A stretch of 64,000 bases of DNA from Aestuariibaculum sediminum (GTDB taxonomy: Bacteria > Bacteroidota > Bacteroidia > Flavobacteriales > Flavobacteriaceae), in assembly GCF_014596945.1 (NCBI RefSeq), contig NZ_JACVXB010000004.1, positions 124,001-188,000 on the forward strand, read 5' to 3'. The stretch's first letter is position 1; each line of letters begins with the position of its first letter. Positions 46,064 through 55,246 of this stretch are shown here, piece by piece. Position numbers and translations under genes: made by a program. Under the pieces are notes generated by a model. The model saw nothing but the letters and a program-made list of their open reading frames with translations, ran no database searches and was not told where the DNA came from.

Positions 46064-46584
46064 TAACTCTAAAAGGAGAACATATTTATTTACGTGCGCT
46101 CGAACCTGAGGATTTAGAGTTTATTCATGCTATTGAGAACGATGAATCGATATGGGAGATAAGTAGCACGCAAACCCCTTATTCAAAATATATAATCAAA
46201 CAGTATTTAGAACAAGCTCACAAAGATATTTTTGAGGTAAAACAATTGCGACTTGTGATTTGTAATGATAATCATCAAACTTTAGGGTTGATCGATTTGT
46301 TTGATTTTGATTTTAAAAATAAACGTTCTGGTGTAGGTATTTTGGTTAAGGAGCCAGCCGATCGCTCCAAAGGATTTGGAAGTGAGGCCTTAAAATTGTT
46401 GATTGATTATTGCTTTACACATCTTGATTTACATCAGTTATATTGTAATGTTTCAGAAGAGAATGAAGCAAGTATTAACTTGTTTACCAAACATAACTTT
46501 ACAGCAGTAGGATTAAAAAAGGATTGGATTTATTTTAATGGGTCCTATAAAAATGAATATTTATTTCAGCTTATAAATAATTAA
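46060..46584 (+). CDS. GNAT acetyltransferase (RimJ/RimL-like)
   Basis: 174 residues with the RimJ/RimL pattern: LKGEHIYLRALEPEDLEFIH at the start, an acetyl-CoA loop VKEPADRSKGFGSEALKLLI, then YCNVSEENEASINLFTKHNF and a final IYFNGSYKNEYLFQ. It probably acetylates the N terminus or a side chain of a protein or small molecule. It overlaps dapF by ATGA and directly abuts mltG, so the three are translated together. Confidence 0.88.
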   Translation: MITLKGEHIYLRALEPEDLEFIHAIENDESIWEISSTQTPYSKYIIKQYLEQAHKDIFEVKQLRLVICNDNHQTLGLIDLFDFDFKNKRSGVGILVKEPADRSKGFGSEALKLLIDYCFTHLDLHQLYCNVSEENEASINLFTKHNFTAVGLKKDWIYFNGSYKNEYLFQLINN

Positions 46585-47628
46585 ATGTACTTAAAGAAAA
46601 TACTTGTTGCCATAGCCTTATTAGGTTTAGTGGGTGCCGCATACTTTGCTTATTTTGTCTATAATGCTATGTTAAAGCCTAACACAGCTTTTAATAATGA
46701 CGTAGCATATATATATGTTCCGACAAATGGAACATATCAGGATGTTAAAGAACAATTGAAGCCTTTATTAAATGATATTGAATCGTTTGATGTTTTGGCA
46801 AAGCAAAAGAAGTACAATACCAATTTAAAGCCTGGTCGTTTCGCTATTAAAAAAGGAATGAGCAATAACGAAATAATTAATTCTATACGAAGTAAAAATT
46901 TACCGATAACAATTTCTTTTAATAATCAAGAGAGTTTAGAAAAACTGGCAGGTAGAGTAAGTATGCAAATTGAAGCGGATAGTTTGTCTTTAATACAGGC
47001 GATGATGGATAAATCATTTTTAGAAAAAAATGATTTCAGTTTGAAAACAGCTTTAGGAATGTATATCCCAAATAGTTATGAGTTTTTCTGGAATTCTTCG
47101 GCAGATGCATTTAGAGAGCGCATGCTGAAAGAATATAAACGTTTTTGGAATGAATCGCGTAAAGTGAAGGCTAAAGCTATAGGATTGTCGCAAGATGAAG
47201 TTATGACACTGGCTTCTATTGTTTATGAAGAATCAAAGCAAGCCAGTGAGCAACCGCGAATAGCTGGAGTTTACATGAATAGACTACGTATTGGTATGCC
47301 ATTGCAAGCCGACCCTACCTTGAAGTTTGCCGCGTATCAGCTTCCACAATATAAAAATACAGTTATTAAACGTGTATTGAACGTACATAAAGAAATAGAT
47401 TCGCCATATAATACCTATAAAAATGCTGGTTTACCTCCTGGATTAATCGCTATGCCTGATATTTCAGCAATCGATGCTGTGTTAAACTATGAAAAGCATA
47501 AGTACCTTTATTTTGCTGCCGATGCGAAACGTTTAGGGTTTCATAAGTTTGCAAAAACATTGGCTCAGCATAATGTTAATGCCAGAGAGTATCAACATTA
47601 TTTATCTTCGCAAGGCATTAATAGATAA
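46585..47628 (+). CDS. mltG: Endolytic murein transglycosylase MltG (YceG)
   Basis: 347 residues: an N-terminal membrane helix (~5-27, KKILVAIALLGLVGAAYFAY), a LysM-like region and the YceG domain (~90-345). The conserved stretch LASIVYEESKQASEQPRIAG holds the presumed catalytic Glu, followed by YMNRLRIGMPLQADPT and TYKNAGLPPGLIAMP. It cuts nascent glycan strands and ends peptidoglycan polymerisation. It starts directly after the acetyltransferase stop and its stop overlaps the next start by one base. Confidence 0.96.
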   Translation: MYLKKILVAIALLGLVGAAYFAYFVYNAMLKPNTAFNNDVAYIYVPTNGTYQDVKEQLKPLLNDIESFDVLAKQKKYNTNLKPGRFAIKKGMSNNEIINSIRSKNLPITISFNNQESLEKLAGRVSMQIEADSLSLIQAMMDKSFLEKNDFSLKTALGMYIPNSYEFFWNSSADAFRERMLKEYKRFWNESRKVKAKAIGLSQDEVMTLASIVYEESKQASEQPRIAGVYMNRLRIGMPLQADPTLKFAAYQLPQYKNTVIKRVLNVHKEIDSPYNTYKNAGLPPGLIAMPDISAIDAVLNYEKHKYLYFAADAKRLGFHKFAKTLAQHNVNAREYQHYLSSQGINR

Positions 47629-48539
47629 TGACAAATTCTAGACTAATACATTGTATAATTATTTTTAGTGTTAGTCTAAATTCATTTTCACAATCGAATG
47701 CAGACCATTTTTTTAAACCTAGCGACTCGCTTAATAAAATCAGAAGAAATACCGTTTTTATTAGTGAAACCTCTTTGTCTGCTCTAACCTTAGTAGGACT
47801 AAATCAATTTTGGTATTCTGATTATGACCGATCTAAATTCCATACCATTAATGATAATAACGAATGGTTGCAAATGGATAAAATGGGTCATGCTTTTACT
47901 GCTTATCAGATGGGTAAATTAGGTGCAGGGTTGTTAAACTGGAGTGGGGTTAGTGAAAAAAATCAATTAATCTATGGAGCTACTTTAGGATTTGGATTTC
48001 TTACTGCAGTAGAGGTTCTCGATGGGTTTTCAGAAGAATGGGGCTTTTCATGGGGCGATATTATGGCCAATGCCTCGGGAACGGGATTGTATATTGGTCA
48101 GCAATTACTTTGGAAGGAGCAACGCATTCTGTTAAAGTTTTCTTATCACGAAACAAAGTATGCTTCACTGCGTTCAGATAAATTAGGAACAGGTTTTTTC
48201 GAACGGGTTTTAAAAGATTATAATGGACAAACATATTGGCTAAGCGTTAATTTAAAGTCATTCATTAAACATGAAAATATTCCTGATTGGCTAAATATTG
48301 CCTTTGGTTATGGTGCCGAAGAGATGTTGTCAGGTACTCCTGAAAACAGTTTAACCAATTTTGAGAAATATAATAGATATCGCCAATTCTATTTAAGCCT
48401 CGATTTAAATCTCGAAAAGATTAAAACAAATTCACGAGTACTAAAGACTGTTTTTGAGGTTATTAACTTCGTAAAAATACCTTTTCCTACATTAGAAATT
48501 AATAAAAAAGGCAGTGTATTTCATCTATTCTACATGTAA
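47628..48539 (+). CDS. DUF2279-family outer-membrane-associated protein
   Basis: 303 residues with a signal peptide (1-22, SLNSFSQS). It keeps the DUF2279 pattern: LVGLNQFWYSDYDRSKFHTI, WLQMDKMGHAFTAYQMGKL and a run of glycine-rich helices (LIYGATLGFGFLTAVEVLDG, SWGDIMANASGTGLYIGQQ). The HAFTAY and DGFSEEWGFS motifs are the most conserved part. A putative membrane or periplasmic function is unknown. It overlaps mltG by one base, so it belongs to the dapF operon and perhaps supports envelope synthesis. Confidence 0.8.
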   Translation: MTNSRLIHCIIIFSVSLNSFSQSNADHFFKPSDSLNKIRRNTVFISETSLSALTLVGLNQFWYSDYDRSKFHTINDNNEWLQMDKMGHAFTAYQMGKLGAGLLNWSGVSEKNQLIYGATLGFGFLTAVEVLDGFSEEWGFSWGDIMANASGTGLYIGQQLLWKEQRILLKFSYHETKYASLRSDKLGTGFFERVLKDYNGQTYWLSVNLKSFIKHENIPDWLNIAFGYGAEEMLSGTPENSLTNFEKYNRYRQFYLSLDLNLEKIKTNSRVLKTVFEVINFVKIPFPTLEINKKGSVFHLFYM

Positions 48540-48561
48540 AAAAAGTAGATAAACGATTAAT

Positions 48562-48592
48562 TTTGAAATAATTAAAAAAATTTATAATTTTG
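48562..48592 (+). promoter_or_regulatory. Promoter of the lysozyme-like gene
   Basis: TTTG at 48562-48565, a 19-bp spacer and TAATTTTG at 48585-48592 match the Bacteroidota consensus, 60 bp before the ATG. Confidence 0.7.
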
Positions 48593-48651
48593 CACGCTGA
48601 AATTTTCAAGCCAAATACGGTAGAAATATCGGGCTGAAGAAATTTAGTTTT

Positions 48652-49311
48652 ATGAGAAAAAGTATTGCAACTTTTATTGCCCTAAGTGTTACAATATGTA
48701 TTCTGGCATATGTATCGTTATCAGCAAATGAAACGGTAGACTTAGGTAAATACTCAACAGCTGGCTTAGAGTTAAATTATACTGTAAGCCAAGACGAGAA
48801 CATTAAAGATAATGTTTTAGCGTCGAATGATGTGAACAAAACGTTTTCTCCATTTTTAGGGAAATCTTTTGTAGGATTTAAAGAAGCCGTAGGCTTTAAG
48901 GAATCCGGCGGTGATTATTTTACTGTTAATACTTTAGGGTATTTAGGTAAATATCAGTTTGGAAAAGGAACTTTAAGATTATTAGGAATTAAAAATCCTA
49001 AGAAGTTTTTAAACAACCCAGAGCTTCAAGAGCGCGCATTTATTGCAAATGCAGAGCGAAACAAATGGGTGCTTCGTCGAGACATCAAAAATTTCGTTGG
49101 AAAACGAATTAATGGTGTTTTGGTTACAGAATCGGGAATTATAGCTGCTGCACATTTAGCAGGCCCAGGAAGTGTCAAGAAGTATCTAAGAAGTTATGGT
49201 TTAGACAATTTTGAAGATGGTTATGGTACCACAATCGAATACTATATGAAAAAGTTTTCGGGTTACGATACCTCTTCGTTAAAACCTAATAGAAAAGCTA
49301 AAGCGATTTAA
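48652..49311 (+). CDS. Secreted lysozyme/transglycosylase-like protein
   Basis: 219 residues with a signal peptide (1-25). The core VGFKESGGDYFTVNTLGYLG holds a Glu in the position of lytic transglycosylases (KESGGDY), and YLGKYQFGKGTLRLLGI and AAAHLAGPGSVKKYL also recall the SLT/lysozyme-like fold. Flavobacteria often have this gene; I have seen it labelled as a peptidoglycan-binding protein although no LysM repeat is visible here. It probably trims peptidoglycan. A terminator follows inside the opposing gene. Confidence 0.75.
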   Translation: MRKSIATFIALSVTICILAYVSLSANETVDLGKYSTAGLELNYTVSQDENIKDNVLASNDVNKTFSPFLGKSFVGFKEAVGFKESGGDYFTVNTLGYLGKYQFGKGTLRLLGIKNPKKFLNNPELQERAFIANAERNKWVLRRDIKNFVGKRINGVLVTESGIIAAAHLAGPGSVKKYLRSYGLDNFEDGYGTTIEYYMKKFSGYDTSSLKPNRKAKAI

Positions 49312-49321
49312 AGCTTTAAAT

Positions 49322-50035
49322 TTAGCTTTTATGAATGATGAATATCGTAGGTCTTTTATGAAGGTCTACGATATTTTTTTTCCAGTTAGCTGCCGACTGC
49401 GTTTTAATAAATTCAGTATCTAATGTAATATCGCAAGCGACACATATTTGTGTATTTTTTTCTAATATATTACACAAACTTTCCAGCATTTTGTTATTTC
49501 GGTAGGGAGTTTCTATAAATAACTGCGACTGATTATGCTCAAAAGAAAGTCGTTCCAGACGTTTTATTTCATTTTTTCGTTCATTCTTATCAATGGGTAA
49601 ATAGCCATTAAAGGCAAAACTTTGGCCATTCATTCCAGAACTCATTACAGCCATTAAAATAGAAGACGGACCAACTAACGGCACCACTTTAATATTGTGT
49701 TGGTGCGCAAGACTAACAATATCCGCGCCAGGGTCGGCAACTCCAGGACAACCTGCTTCTGATAGTAATCCTACATTTGTGCCGTTAAAACAAGGCTCTA
49801 AAAATGTTGGTAAATCTACAGGATCTGTAAATTTATTAAGATGAAACATTTTAAGGCTTGGTTGTGATTTTTCCGGAGTAATGTTTTTTATGAAACGTCT
49901 TGCTGTTTTATCGTTTTCAACAATAAAAGTATTGGTTTGTTCTATGACACGTTTTACAGTTTGAGGTAAAACATCCATTGGGTTAGTGTCGCCCAAAGTT
50001 GTTGGTATTAAATATAAAACGCCTTTTGAATTCAC
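49322..50035 (-). CDS. RsmI-like tetrapyrrole-methylase-fold SAM methyltransferase
   Basis: 237 residues from a GTG at 50035, which gives MNSKGVLYLIPTTLGD and starts one base after the phosphatase stop. A frame from a TTG at 50056 would overlap that gene by 20 bases. Motifs are LIPTTLGD, LLSEAGCPGVADPGADIV and PLVGPSSILMAVMSSGMNGQ, with FIETPYRNNKMLESL later. RsmI methylates the 2'-O of a 16S rRNA cytidine; this shorter paralogue may do the same or act on another target. It forms a unit with the phosphatase and dnaA. Confidence 0.82.
   Translation of the reverse strand: MNSKGVLYLIPTTLGDTNPMDVLPQTVKRVIEQTNTFIVENDKTARRFIKNITPEKSQPSLKMFHLNKFTDPVDLPTFLEPCFNGTNVGLLSEAGCPGVADPGADIVSLAHQHNIKVVPLVGPSSILMAVMSSGMNGQSFAFNGYLPIDKNERKNEIKRLERLSFEHNQSQLFIETPYRNNKMLESLCNILEKNTQICVACDITLDTEFIKTQSAANWKKNIVDLHKRPTIFIIHKS
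49342..49374 (+). terminator. Terminator of the lysozyme-like gene, inside the opposing coding region
   Basis: Arms ATATCGTAG (49342-49350) and CTACGATAT (49366-49374) are followed by seven T residues. It lies within the last codons of the - strand methyltransferase. Confidence 0.75.
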
Positions 50036-50036
50036 T

Positions 50037-50489
50037 TTAAATAAGTTTTTTTGCAATTATAGAACAAGCTTCATCCAACATGTTATAAACATTTTCAAAA
50101 CCTTGATCGCCCCCATAGTAAGGGTCGGGTACCGTGTAGTTTTCTTTGGGATAAATTTCATTTAAAACGAAATCGACTTTGGCTTTATCGTTATCATCGC
50201 GAGCTAAAGCCATAACATTTCTATAATTTGATTCATCCATAACATAGATTAAATCGAAACGATCGAAATCTGAAACATCAAATTGTCTCGCTTTCAATTT
50301 GGAGATGTCTAATCCATATTTTTTTGCTACAGCTACAGATCTTCGGTCTGGCTGACTGCCGGAATGGTAATTGGCCGTTCCGGCAGAATCAACTGTAAAT
50401 GAATTTCGTGGTAATTTGGCTTTTAAAATGCCTTCAGCTAATGGTGAACGACAAATATTGCCTAAACATACCATTAATATATTTGTCAT
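50037..50489 (-). CDS. Low-molecular-weight protein tyrosine phosphatase
   Basis: 150 residues. The P-loop VCLGNICRSPLAEG carries the Cys-X5-Arg nucleophile site at residues ~8-14, and the general acid Asp is in VPDPYYGG. Members dephosphorylate tyrosine in proteins or arginine phosphates. It lies 13 bp after dnaA and one base before the methyltransferase start, so the three genes form one operon read leftwards. Confidence 0.93.
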   Translation of the reverse strand: MTNILMVCLGNICRSPLAEGILKAKLPRNSFTVDSAGTANYHSGSQPDRRSVAVAKKYGLDISKLKARQFDVSDFDRFDLIYVMDESNYRNVMALARDDNDKAKVDFVLNEIYPKENYTVPDPYYGGDQGFENVYNMLDEACSIIAKKLI

Positions 50490-50502
50490 TTAAAACAGAT
50501 TT

Positions 50503-51930
50503 TTAAACAGACAGTTTTTTTGTAATATCTTCGACATACTTTTTAAATTGCTTGTCTGTCGTTGTTAAGTTATCTACGGTTTTACAAGCGTGAAGCACGG
50601 TGGCATGATCACGTTTACCTATTTGTGAGCCGATACTTGCCAATGATGCTTTGGTGAACTTTTTAGCAAAGAACATGGCTAATTGTCTGGCTTGCACAAT
50701 ATGACGTTTTCTTGTTTTAGATTGTAGTGTGCTTACATCCATTTGGAAATAGTCAGACACAACCTTTTGTATATAGTCAATTGATACTTCTCGCTTGGTG
50801 TTCTTTACAAACTTTTCAACCACGATACGCGCTAAATCGAGTGTTACTTCTTTTTTATTGAATGAGGATTGTGCTATTAATGAAATAATGGCACCTTCTA
50901 ATTCACGAACATTCGATTTTATATTTTTAGCAACGTAGTCAATAATTTCTTCAGGCATATCTACGCCATCACGATATAATTTGTTTTTAACAATTGATAC
51001 GCGTGTTTCAAAGTCAGGTGTTTGTAATTCAGCCGAAAGTCCCCATTTAAAACGTGATAATAAGCGTTGTTCAATATCCTGCATATCAACCGGAGCTTTA
51101 TCACTGGTTAATATAACCTGTTTGCCGTTTTGGTGCAAATGGTTAAAAATATGGAAGAATACATCTTGAGTTCCAGTTTTGCCAGATAAGAATTGAACAT
51201 CGTCAATAATTAACACATCGATAATTTGATAAAAGTGAATAAAATCATTTCTATTGTTCTTTTTAACCGAATCGATGTATTGCTGTGTAAATTTCTCAGC
51301 CGAAATGTATAAAACTGTTTTTTCCGGATACTTGTCTTTAATATCAACGCCAATAGCGTGAACAAGATGGGTTTTTCCTAAACCAACACCTCCGAAAACA
51401 AGTAAAGGGTTAAATGATGTGCCTCCAGGTTTAGCTGCTACTGCTAATCCTGCACTTCGTGCTAATCGGTTTGAATCACCTTCCAAAAAGTTTTCAAAAC
51501 TGTAATTCGGATTTAACTGCGATTCAATTTTAACATTTCTAATACCAGGAATAACGAATGGATTACGTAATTCTGGATTTTTGTTTTTCAAAGGAATATC
51601 GACTTCCTGTGACTTTACAGCACTTCTGTTTGAACTTGGAATCTTCTCAGTAAACGGTTGCTTATTGCCGTAGGTGTTTTCCATTTTAATAATGTACACC
51701 AGTTTGGCTTTTTCTCCTAATTCTTTAGTTAATGATACCTTTAGTATCTTTACGTAATGTTCTTCAAGCCATTCGTAAAAGAATTTACTAGGAACTTGAA
51801 TGCTTAGGGCGTTGTCAGTGAGTTTAACTGCGATTATTGGTTCAAACCAAGTTTTGTAAGCTTGCGGTTGGATGTTATCCTTAATAAATTCAAGACAGTT
51901 ATTCCAGACCGTTTGCGCAGTTCTACTCAT
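50503..51930 (-). CDS. dnaA: Chromosomal replication initiator DnaA
   Basis: 475 residues. Domain I is at 1-~85 (LEFIKDNIQPQAYKTWFEPI) and a linker follows. The AAA+ domain has the Walker A GGVGLGKTHL and Walker B VLIIDDVQFLSG. The C-terminal domain IV has the DnaA signature IGSQIGKRDHATVLHACKTV. It opens the origin of replication. No cluster of TTATCCACA boxes is seen between it and the thioesterase gene, so an origin here is not supported. Confidence 0.98.
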   Translation of the reverse strand: MSRTAQTVWNNCLEFIKDNIQPQAYKTWFEPIIAVKLTDNALSIQVPSKFFYEWLEEHYVKILKVSLTKELGEKAKLVYIIKMENTYGNKQPFTEKIPSSNRSAVKSQEVDIPLKNKNPELRNPFVIPGIRNVKIESQLNPNYSFENFLEGDSNRLARSAGLAVAAKPGGTSFNPLLVFGGVGLGKTHLVHAIGVDIKDKYPEKTVLYISAEKFTQQYIDSVKKNNRNDFIHFYQIIDVLIIDDVQFLSGKTGTQDVFFHIFNHLHQNGKQVILTSDKAPVDMQDIEQRLLSRFKWGLSAELQTPDFETRVSIVKNKLYRDGVDMPEEIIDYVAKNIKSNVRELEGAIISLIAQSSFNKKEVTLDLARIVVEKFVKNTKREVSIDYIQKVVSDYFQMDVSTLQSKTRKRHIVQARQLAMFFAKKFTKASLASIGSQIGKRDHATVLHACKTVDNLTTTDKQFKKYVEDITKKLSV

Positions 51931-52117
51931 TGTTTAATTTTATGGATTTGTTTGTTGTATTAAATGAAAGAGAAAAATATATCTCTTGTTGTTCTTTGGC
52001 TCGGCAAATATGTGAACAAAAATCTTAAAAAAAAAATCAATTGCTATTGAATTTTTGCAAAAAATTACTCATGTTAGTGCCTTTGCCGAAACTACAAAAA
52101 AATATTTAATTATCCTT

Positions 52118-52516
52118 ATGAAAATCGATGAAATACAAATAAGAGTGCGTTATGGTGAAACCGACCAAATGGGGGTGGTATATCACGGAAATTACGCATT
52201 ATATCTAGAGATGGGACGTATTGAGTGGCTTAGAAAGCTTGGAATTTCCTATAAGTCAATGGAAGAAAATGGTGTTATGTTACCCGTTGTTTCTATGTCG
52301 GTAAACTATAAAAAATCAGCGTGTTATGATGACGTGATTAATGTAAAAACTCAAGTAGCTAAAATGCCTACTGCAAAAATTGAATTTGAATATGAAATTA
52401 CTAATGAAGCAGGTGAAATTTTAACAACAGCAACTACTACTTTGGTGTTTATAGATATGAAAACAAACCGTCCTATGCGCGCCCCTCAATACATACTGGA
52501 TGCTATTAAGAAATAG
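52118..52516 (+). CDS. Acyl-CoA thioesterase, YbgC/4HBT family
   Basis: 132 residues from the ATG at 52118; the open frame extends to a TTG at 52055 but that part has no family match. The hot-dog fold is seen in VRYGETDQMGVVYHGNYALY, which carries the conserved Asp of the 4HBT active site, with EMGRIEWLRKLGISYKSMEE following. It hydrolyses acyl-CoA thioesters in the cytoplasm. It is divergent from dnaA and its 3' end meets the YigZ gene. Confidence 0.9.
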   Translation: MKIDEIQIRVRYGETDQMGVVYHGNYALYLEMGRIEWLRKLGISYKSMEENGVMLPVVSMSVNYKKSACYDDVINVKTQVAKMPTAKIEFEYEITNEAGEILTTATTTLVFIDMKTNRPMRAPQYILDAIKK

Positions 52517-52528
52517 TCTAAATTTCTT
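52508..52528. terminator. Weak convergent terminator between thioesterase and YigZ
   Basis: AAGAAAT and ATTTCTT can pair (7 bp) around the two stop codons at 52514-52520. The stem is short and AT-only. Confidence 0.35.
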
Positions 52529-53132
52529 TAATTTTTATTTCAAATAATTGATTGAATATTTCAAATATATTTTTGGCGTCTTTTTTTCTAACCGAGATGG
52601 TAATTTGGCAATCTAATTCCAATTTTTGATGGCTAATATTTAGATTTTTTTCCTTGATTATGCGCATTACTACATTCATATTTTTATAATCGAAAGTAAT
52701 AAGGAAGTTTTTATTGATGGTTTTTTCTATTATGAAGGCTTCCTCAAGGGTTAATTGCGCTGTCGTTTTGTAGGCGCTAATTAAACCACCAACGCCTAAT
52801 TTAACACCTCCAAAATACCTCACTACCACAATTAAAACATTTGTAAGATCAAACGATTGTATTTGTCCGTAAATAGGCATCCCTGCCGAATTGCTGGGTT
52901 CGCCATCGTCGTTTGCTCTATAGGTTATGTTTTCGGTGCCAAATTGGTAGGCATAGCACCAGTGTCTGGCTGAATGATGTTCTTTCTTTAGTAATTCTAT
53001 TTGGTTTTTTACGTCATCTTCATTTAACACCGGGAAGGCGTAACCGAAAAATTTGCTGTTTTTATCTTTATACAGTACACCCTTAACAGGTGCTTTTATG
53101 GTTTTGTAAATATCAGAGTTATCCAAATCCAT
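52518..53132 (-). CDS. YigZ/IMPACT family protein
   Basis: 204 residues. The IMPACT N-terminal domain contains KNSKFFGYAFPVLNEDDVKN, HSARHWCYAYQFG, NDDGEPSNSAGMPIYGQIQS and VVVRYFGGVKLGVGGLISAY, all strongly conserved. The C-terminal ~65 residues are the DUF1949-type ferredoxin-like part. The role is not fully known; members are linked to translation. It overlaps the HAD gene stop by one base, in an operon with ribD. Confidence 0.93.
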   Translation of the reverse strand: MDLDNSDIYKTIKAPVKGVLYKDKNSKFFGYAFPVLNEDDVKNQIELLKKEHHSARHWCYAYQFGTENITYRANDDGEPSNSAGMPIYGQIQSFDLTNVLIVVVRYFGGVKLGVGGLISAYKTTAQLTLEEAFIIEKTINKNFLITFDYKNMNVVMRIIKEKNLNISHQKLELDCQITISVRKKDAKNIFEIFNQLFEIKIKEI

Positions 53133-53737
53133 TAAAATAAATTTGTTTTAAAAAGGTTTGTTATATCTTCTGTTTTTGGGTTAATGTTCCAGGTTTTTAT
53201 ACCTAAAGTTTCGGCTGTTTTGCAATTATCAGCGTTATCATCTATAAAAACACATTGGTTTACATTTAAATTATTCTCTTTTAACACAAATTCGAATATA
53301 TCTTGATTTGGTTTTCTAAGCTGAATTTCATGAGATAAATAAAACTGATTGAAACAAGCTTTGAATTCATCAAAAAACGTAACGTGTTCTTTTACCCAAT
53401 CTATATGTAGTTCATTGGTATTACTAAGTAAAATAAGATTGTAATTGCCTTCTTTTTTTATTTGTTGAAGGAATTCTAGACGATGTTTTGGAAAATCTTT
53501 TAGCATGTAATTCCAAATGGTAACCAATTCTTCACGAGAAAGGTTAGGGAAGTTTTCGCTGTAAAAGTCGATGAACTCCTGAGTTGAAATTAATCCTTGC
53601 TCATAAAAGCTGTTAAAGGCTAACATTTCTTCCGAAAATGTTTCGATTTTGAATTTTTCTAAAGCTAAAGCTAAATTGCCTTCAATGTCCAGGTTTATAA
53701 AAACATTTCCAAAATCAAAAATTAGAGTATTAATCAT
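53132..53737 (-). CDS. HAD-superfamily hydrolase (YihX-like)
   Basis: 201 residues. Motif I is IFDFGNVFINLD, motif II LLSNTNELH (Ser/Thr in NLILLSNTN), a Lys lies in QLRKPNQDIFEFVL, and motif IV is CVFIDDNADNCKTA. These are the HAD type IA features, giving a phosphatase on small phosphorylated molecules. It overlaps ribD by eight bases and YigZ by one. The link to ribD suggests but does not prove a role in dephosphorylating a riboflavin-pathway intermediate, a step often done by HAD enzymes. Confidence 0.9.
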   Translation of the reverse strand: MINTLIFDFGNVFINLDIEGNLALALEKFKIETFSEEMLAFNSFYEQGLISTQEFIDFYSENFPNLSREELVTIWNYMLKDFPKHRLEFLQQIKKEGNYNLILLSNTNELHIDWVKEHVTFFDEFKACFNQFYLSHEIQLRKPNQDIFEFVLKENNLNVNQCVFIDDNADNCKTAETLGIKTWNINPKTEDITNLFKTNLF

Positions 53738-54728
53738 TTAAATATATTTTCAGCGTATCGTTTATAATGTGTTCTTTTGAAATTAATCGTCCGGTGAGCT
53801 TCGGTGATTTACAACCAGAACCAAAGGTTGTTGTTCCTGTAAAAATTCGCGCTTCATCCCATAAATTTTCATCAATAAATGATTGAAGTGTTTTCGTGCC
53901 ACCTTCTATAATTACTGAATTGATGTTGTGATTGTGTAACACATCGCTAACTTGCTGGGCTAAAGGTTTTGTGAAATCGATGATGTTTTTTGTAAGAGTA
54001 AGGGTTTGTGCTTCATGGTTAAAAACACTAAATGTTTTTGGTAGCTTTTCTTCTCGATCTATTACAACGCGAATAGGGTTATGCCCAGTCCAGTCTCTTG
54101 AAGTTAAACTCGGATTGTCTTGGAGTACCGTATTTGTACCGACTAATATTGCTTGCTCTTCGGTACGCCATTTATGAACCAATTGACGTGAATATTTGTT
54201 AGTTATCCAAACTGGTTTTTTTTCTGTTCTAGTTTCAGGAGCTATAAACCCATCGGTGGTTTCTGCCCACTTTAGAACTATGTAAGGTCTTTTTTTATTG
54301 TGAAACGTAAAAAAACGTTTATGATGTGCTTTGCATTCATTTTCTAATACGCCAACGGTGACATGACATCCTGCACTACGCAATTTTTCTATTCCTTTTC
54401 CTGCAACTAAAATATTGTCATCTAAGCAGCCTATAACGACTTCAGGTATTTTATGTTTAATAATTAAATCGCTACATGGTGGTGTTTTACCATAATGTGA
54501 ACAAGGCTCTAAAGTCACATATATGGTAGCTTGCTTTAGTATTTCTTTATCTTTTACAGAGTTAATTGCATTAACTTCGGCATGATTACCGCCATATGCA
54601 CTTGTAAACCCTTCACCTATAATTAGGTTTTTATGCACAATAACACTGCCTACCATAGGGTTTGGTCGGGTAGTACCCAGTCCATTTTTGGCAATTTCCA
54701 AGCAACGTTGTATATAGCGTTCGTGCAT
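53730..54728 (-). CDS. ribD: Bifunctional riboflavin biosynthesis deaminase/reductase RibD
   Basis: 332 residues from the ATG at 54728 (a TTG two codons before is in frame). The N-terminal deaminase (~1-145) has the zinc motif HAEVNAI and PCSHYGKTPPC. The C-terminal reductase (~146-330) has VLKWAETTDGFIAP, VGTNTVLQDNPSLTSRDW and IEGGTKTLQSFI. It performs two steps from the GTP-derived pyrimidine toward riboflavin. It overlaps the HAD phosphatase gene. Confidence 0.96.
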   Translation of the reverse strand: MHERYIQRCLEIAKNGLGTTRPNPMVGSVIVHKNLIIGEGFTSAYGGNHAEVNAINSVKDKEILKQATIYVTLEPCSHYGKTPPCSDLIIKHKIPEVVIGCLDDNILVAGKGIEKLRSAGCHVTVGVLENECKAHHKRFFTFHNKKRPYIVLKWAETTDGFIAPETRTEKKPVWITNKYSRQLVHKWRTEEQAILVGTNTVLQDNPSLTSRDWTGHNPIRVVIDREEKLPKTFSVFNHEAQTLTLTKNIIDFTKPLAQQVSDVLHNHNINSVIIEGGTKTLQSFIDENLWDEARIFTGTTTFGSGCKSPKLTGRLISKEHIINDTLKIYLND

Positions 54729-54740
54729 ATTCAATTTTGG

Positions 54741-55193
54741 TTATTTAATTTTTATTTCGTCGGTTTTATCTAAATTGTAAGAATATGAAAATCCAAAAAT
54801 TTTATAAGTGATATCACCTTTGTATTGCACTTTTATTTTTCTGCTAAATAAACTACCTAATAAACCGCTAAGACTTTTGTCACTAAACAAACTATCGGTT
54901 GGGATTTCGGCATGTATAGGTATTGTAAATTCTTTTTCGGCAGGAACATCGAAACGTTCAGCCGAAACCTGTCCCATTTCGTTGTCATTAACATAAATTT
55001 TAATAGCTTCGGTCTCTAATTGTCCGCCAATAATGTTAGGATTTAGAAATAACGCGTCGGCAGTAATTGTAATACGTTTTGAATTTGAATCTGTAACATG
55101 AATATTTTCAACTCTTAAGAATTCTGGCTTTTCTTTTACCGAACAGCTTAAAAAAGTCATTAATATTGTTGATAAGATTATAAGTCGTTTCAT
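54741..55193 (-). CDS. LEA14-like (LEA type 2) lipoprotein
   Basis: 150 residues with lipoprotein leader ending FLSC (Cys17). The beta-sandwich resembles water-stress LEA type 2 proteins: an immunoglobulin-like strand order with ADALFLNPNIIGGQLETEAI and FDVPAEKEFTIPIHAEIPTD. It should sit at an envelope membrane. A role in desiccation or osmotic stress is inferred only from the fold. It is 12 bp upstream of ribD and may be co-transcribed. Confidence 0.75.
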   Translation of the reverse strand: MKRLIILSTILMTFLSCSVKEKPEFLRVENIHVTDSNSKRITITADALFLNPNIIGGQLETEAIKIYVNDNEMGQVSAERFDVPAEKEFTIPIHAEIPTDSLFSDKSLSGLLGSLFSRKIKVQYKGDITYKIFGFSYSYNLDKTDEIKIK

Positions 55194-55246
55194 GTGGTTT
55201 TTTCAGGATTTAAGTATCTTCACTTGCGCAAAAAAAAGTAATTAAA

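Noticed and set aside
51931-52117. Possible replication origin beside dnaA
   Set aside because: Only a weak TTGTTCACA-like site is seen. There is no cluster of TTATCCACA boxes, and the intergenic region is short.
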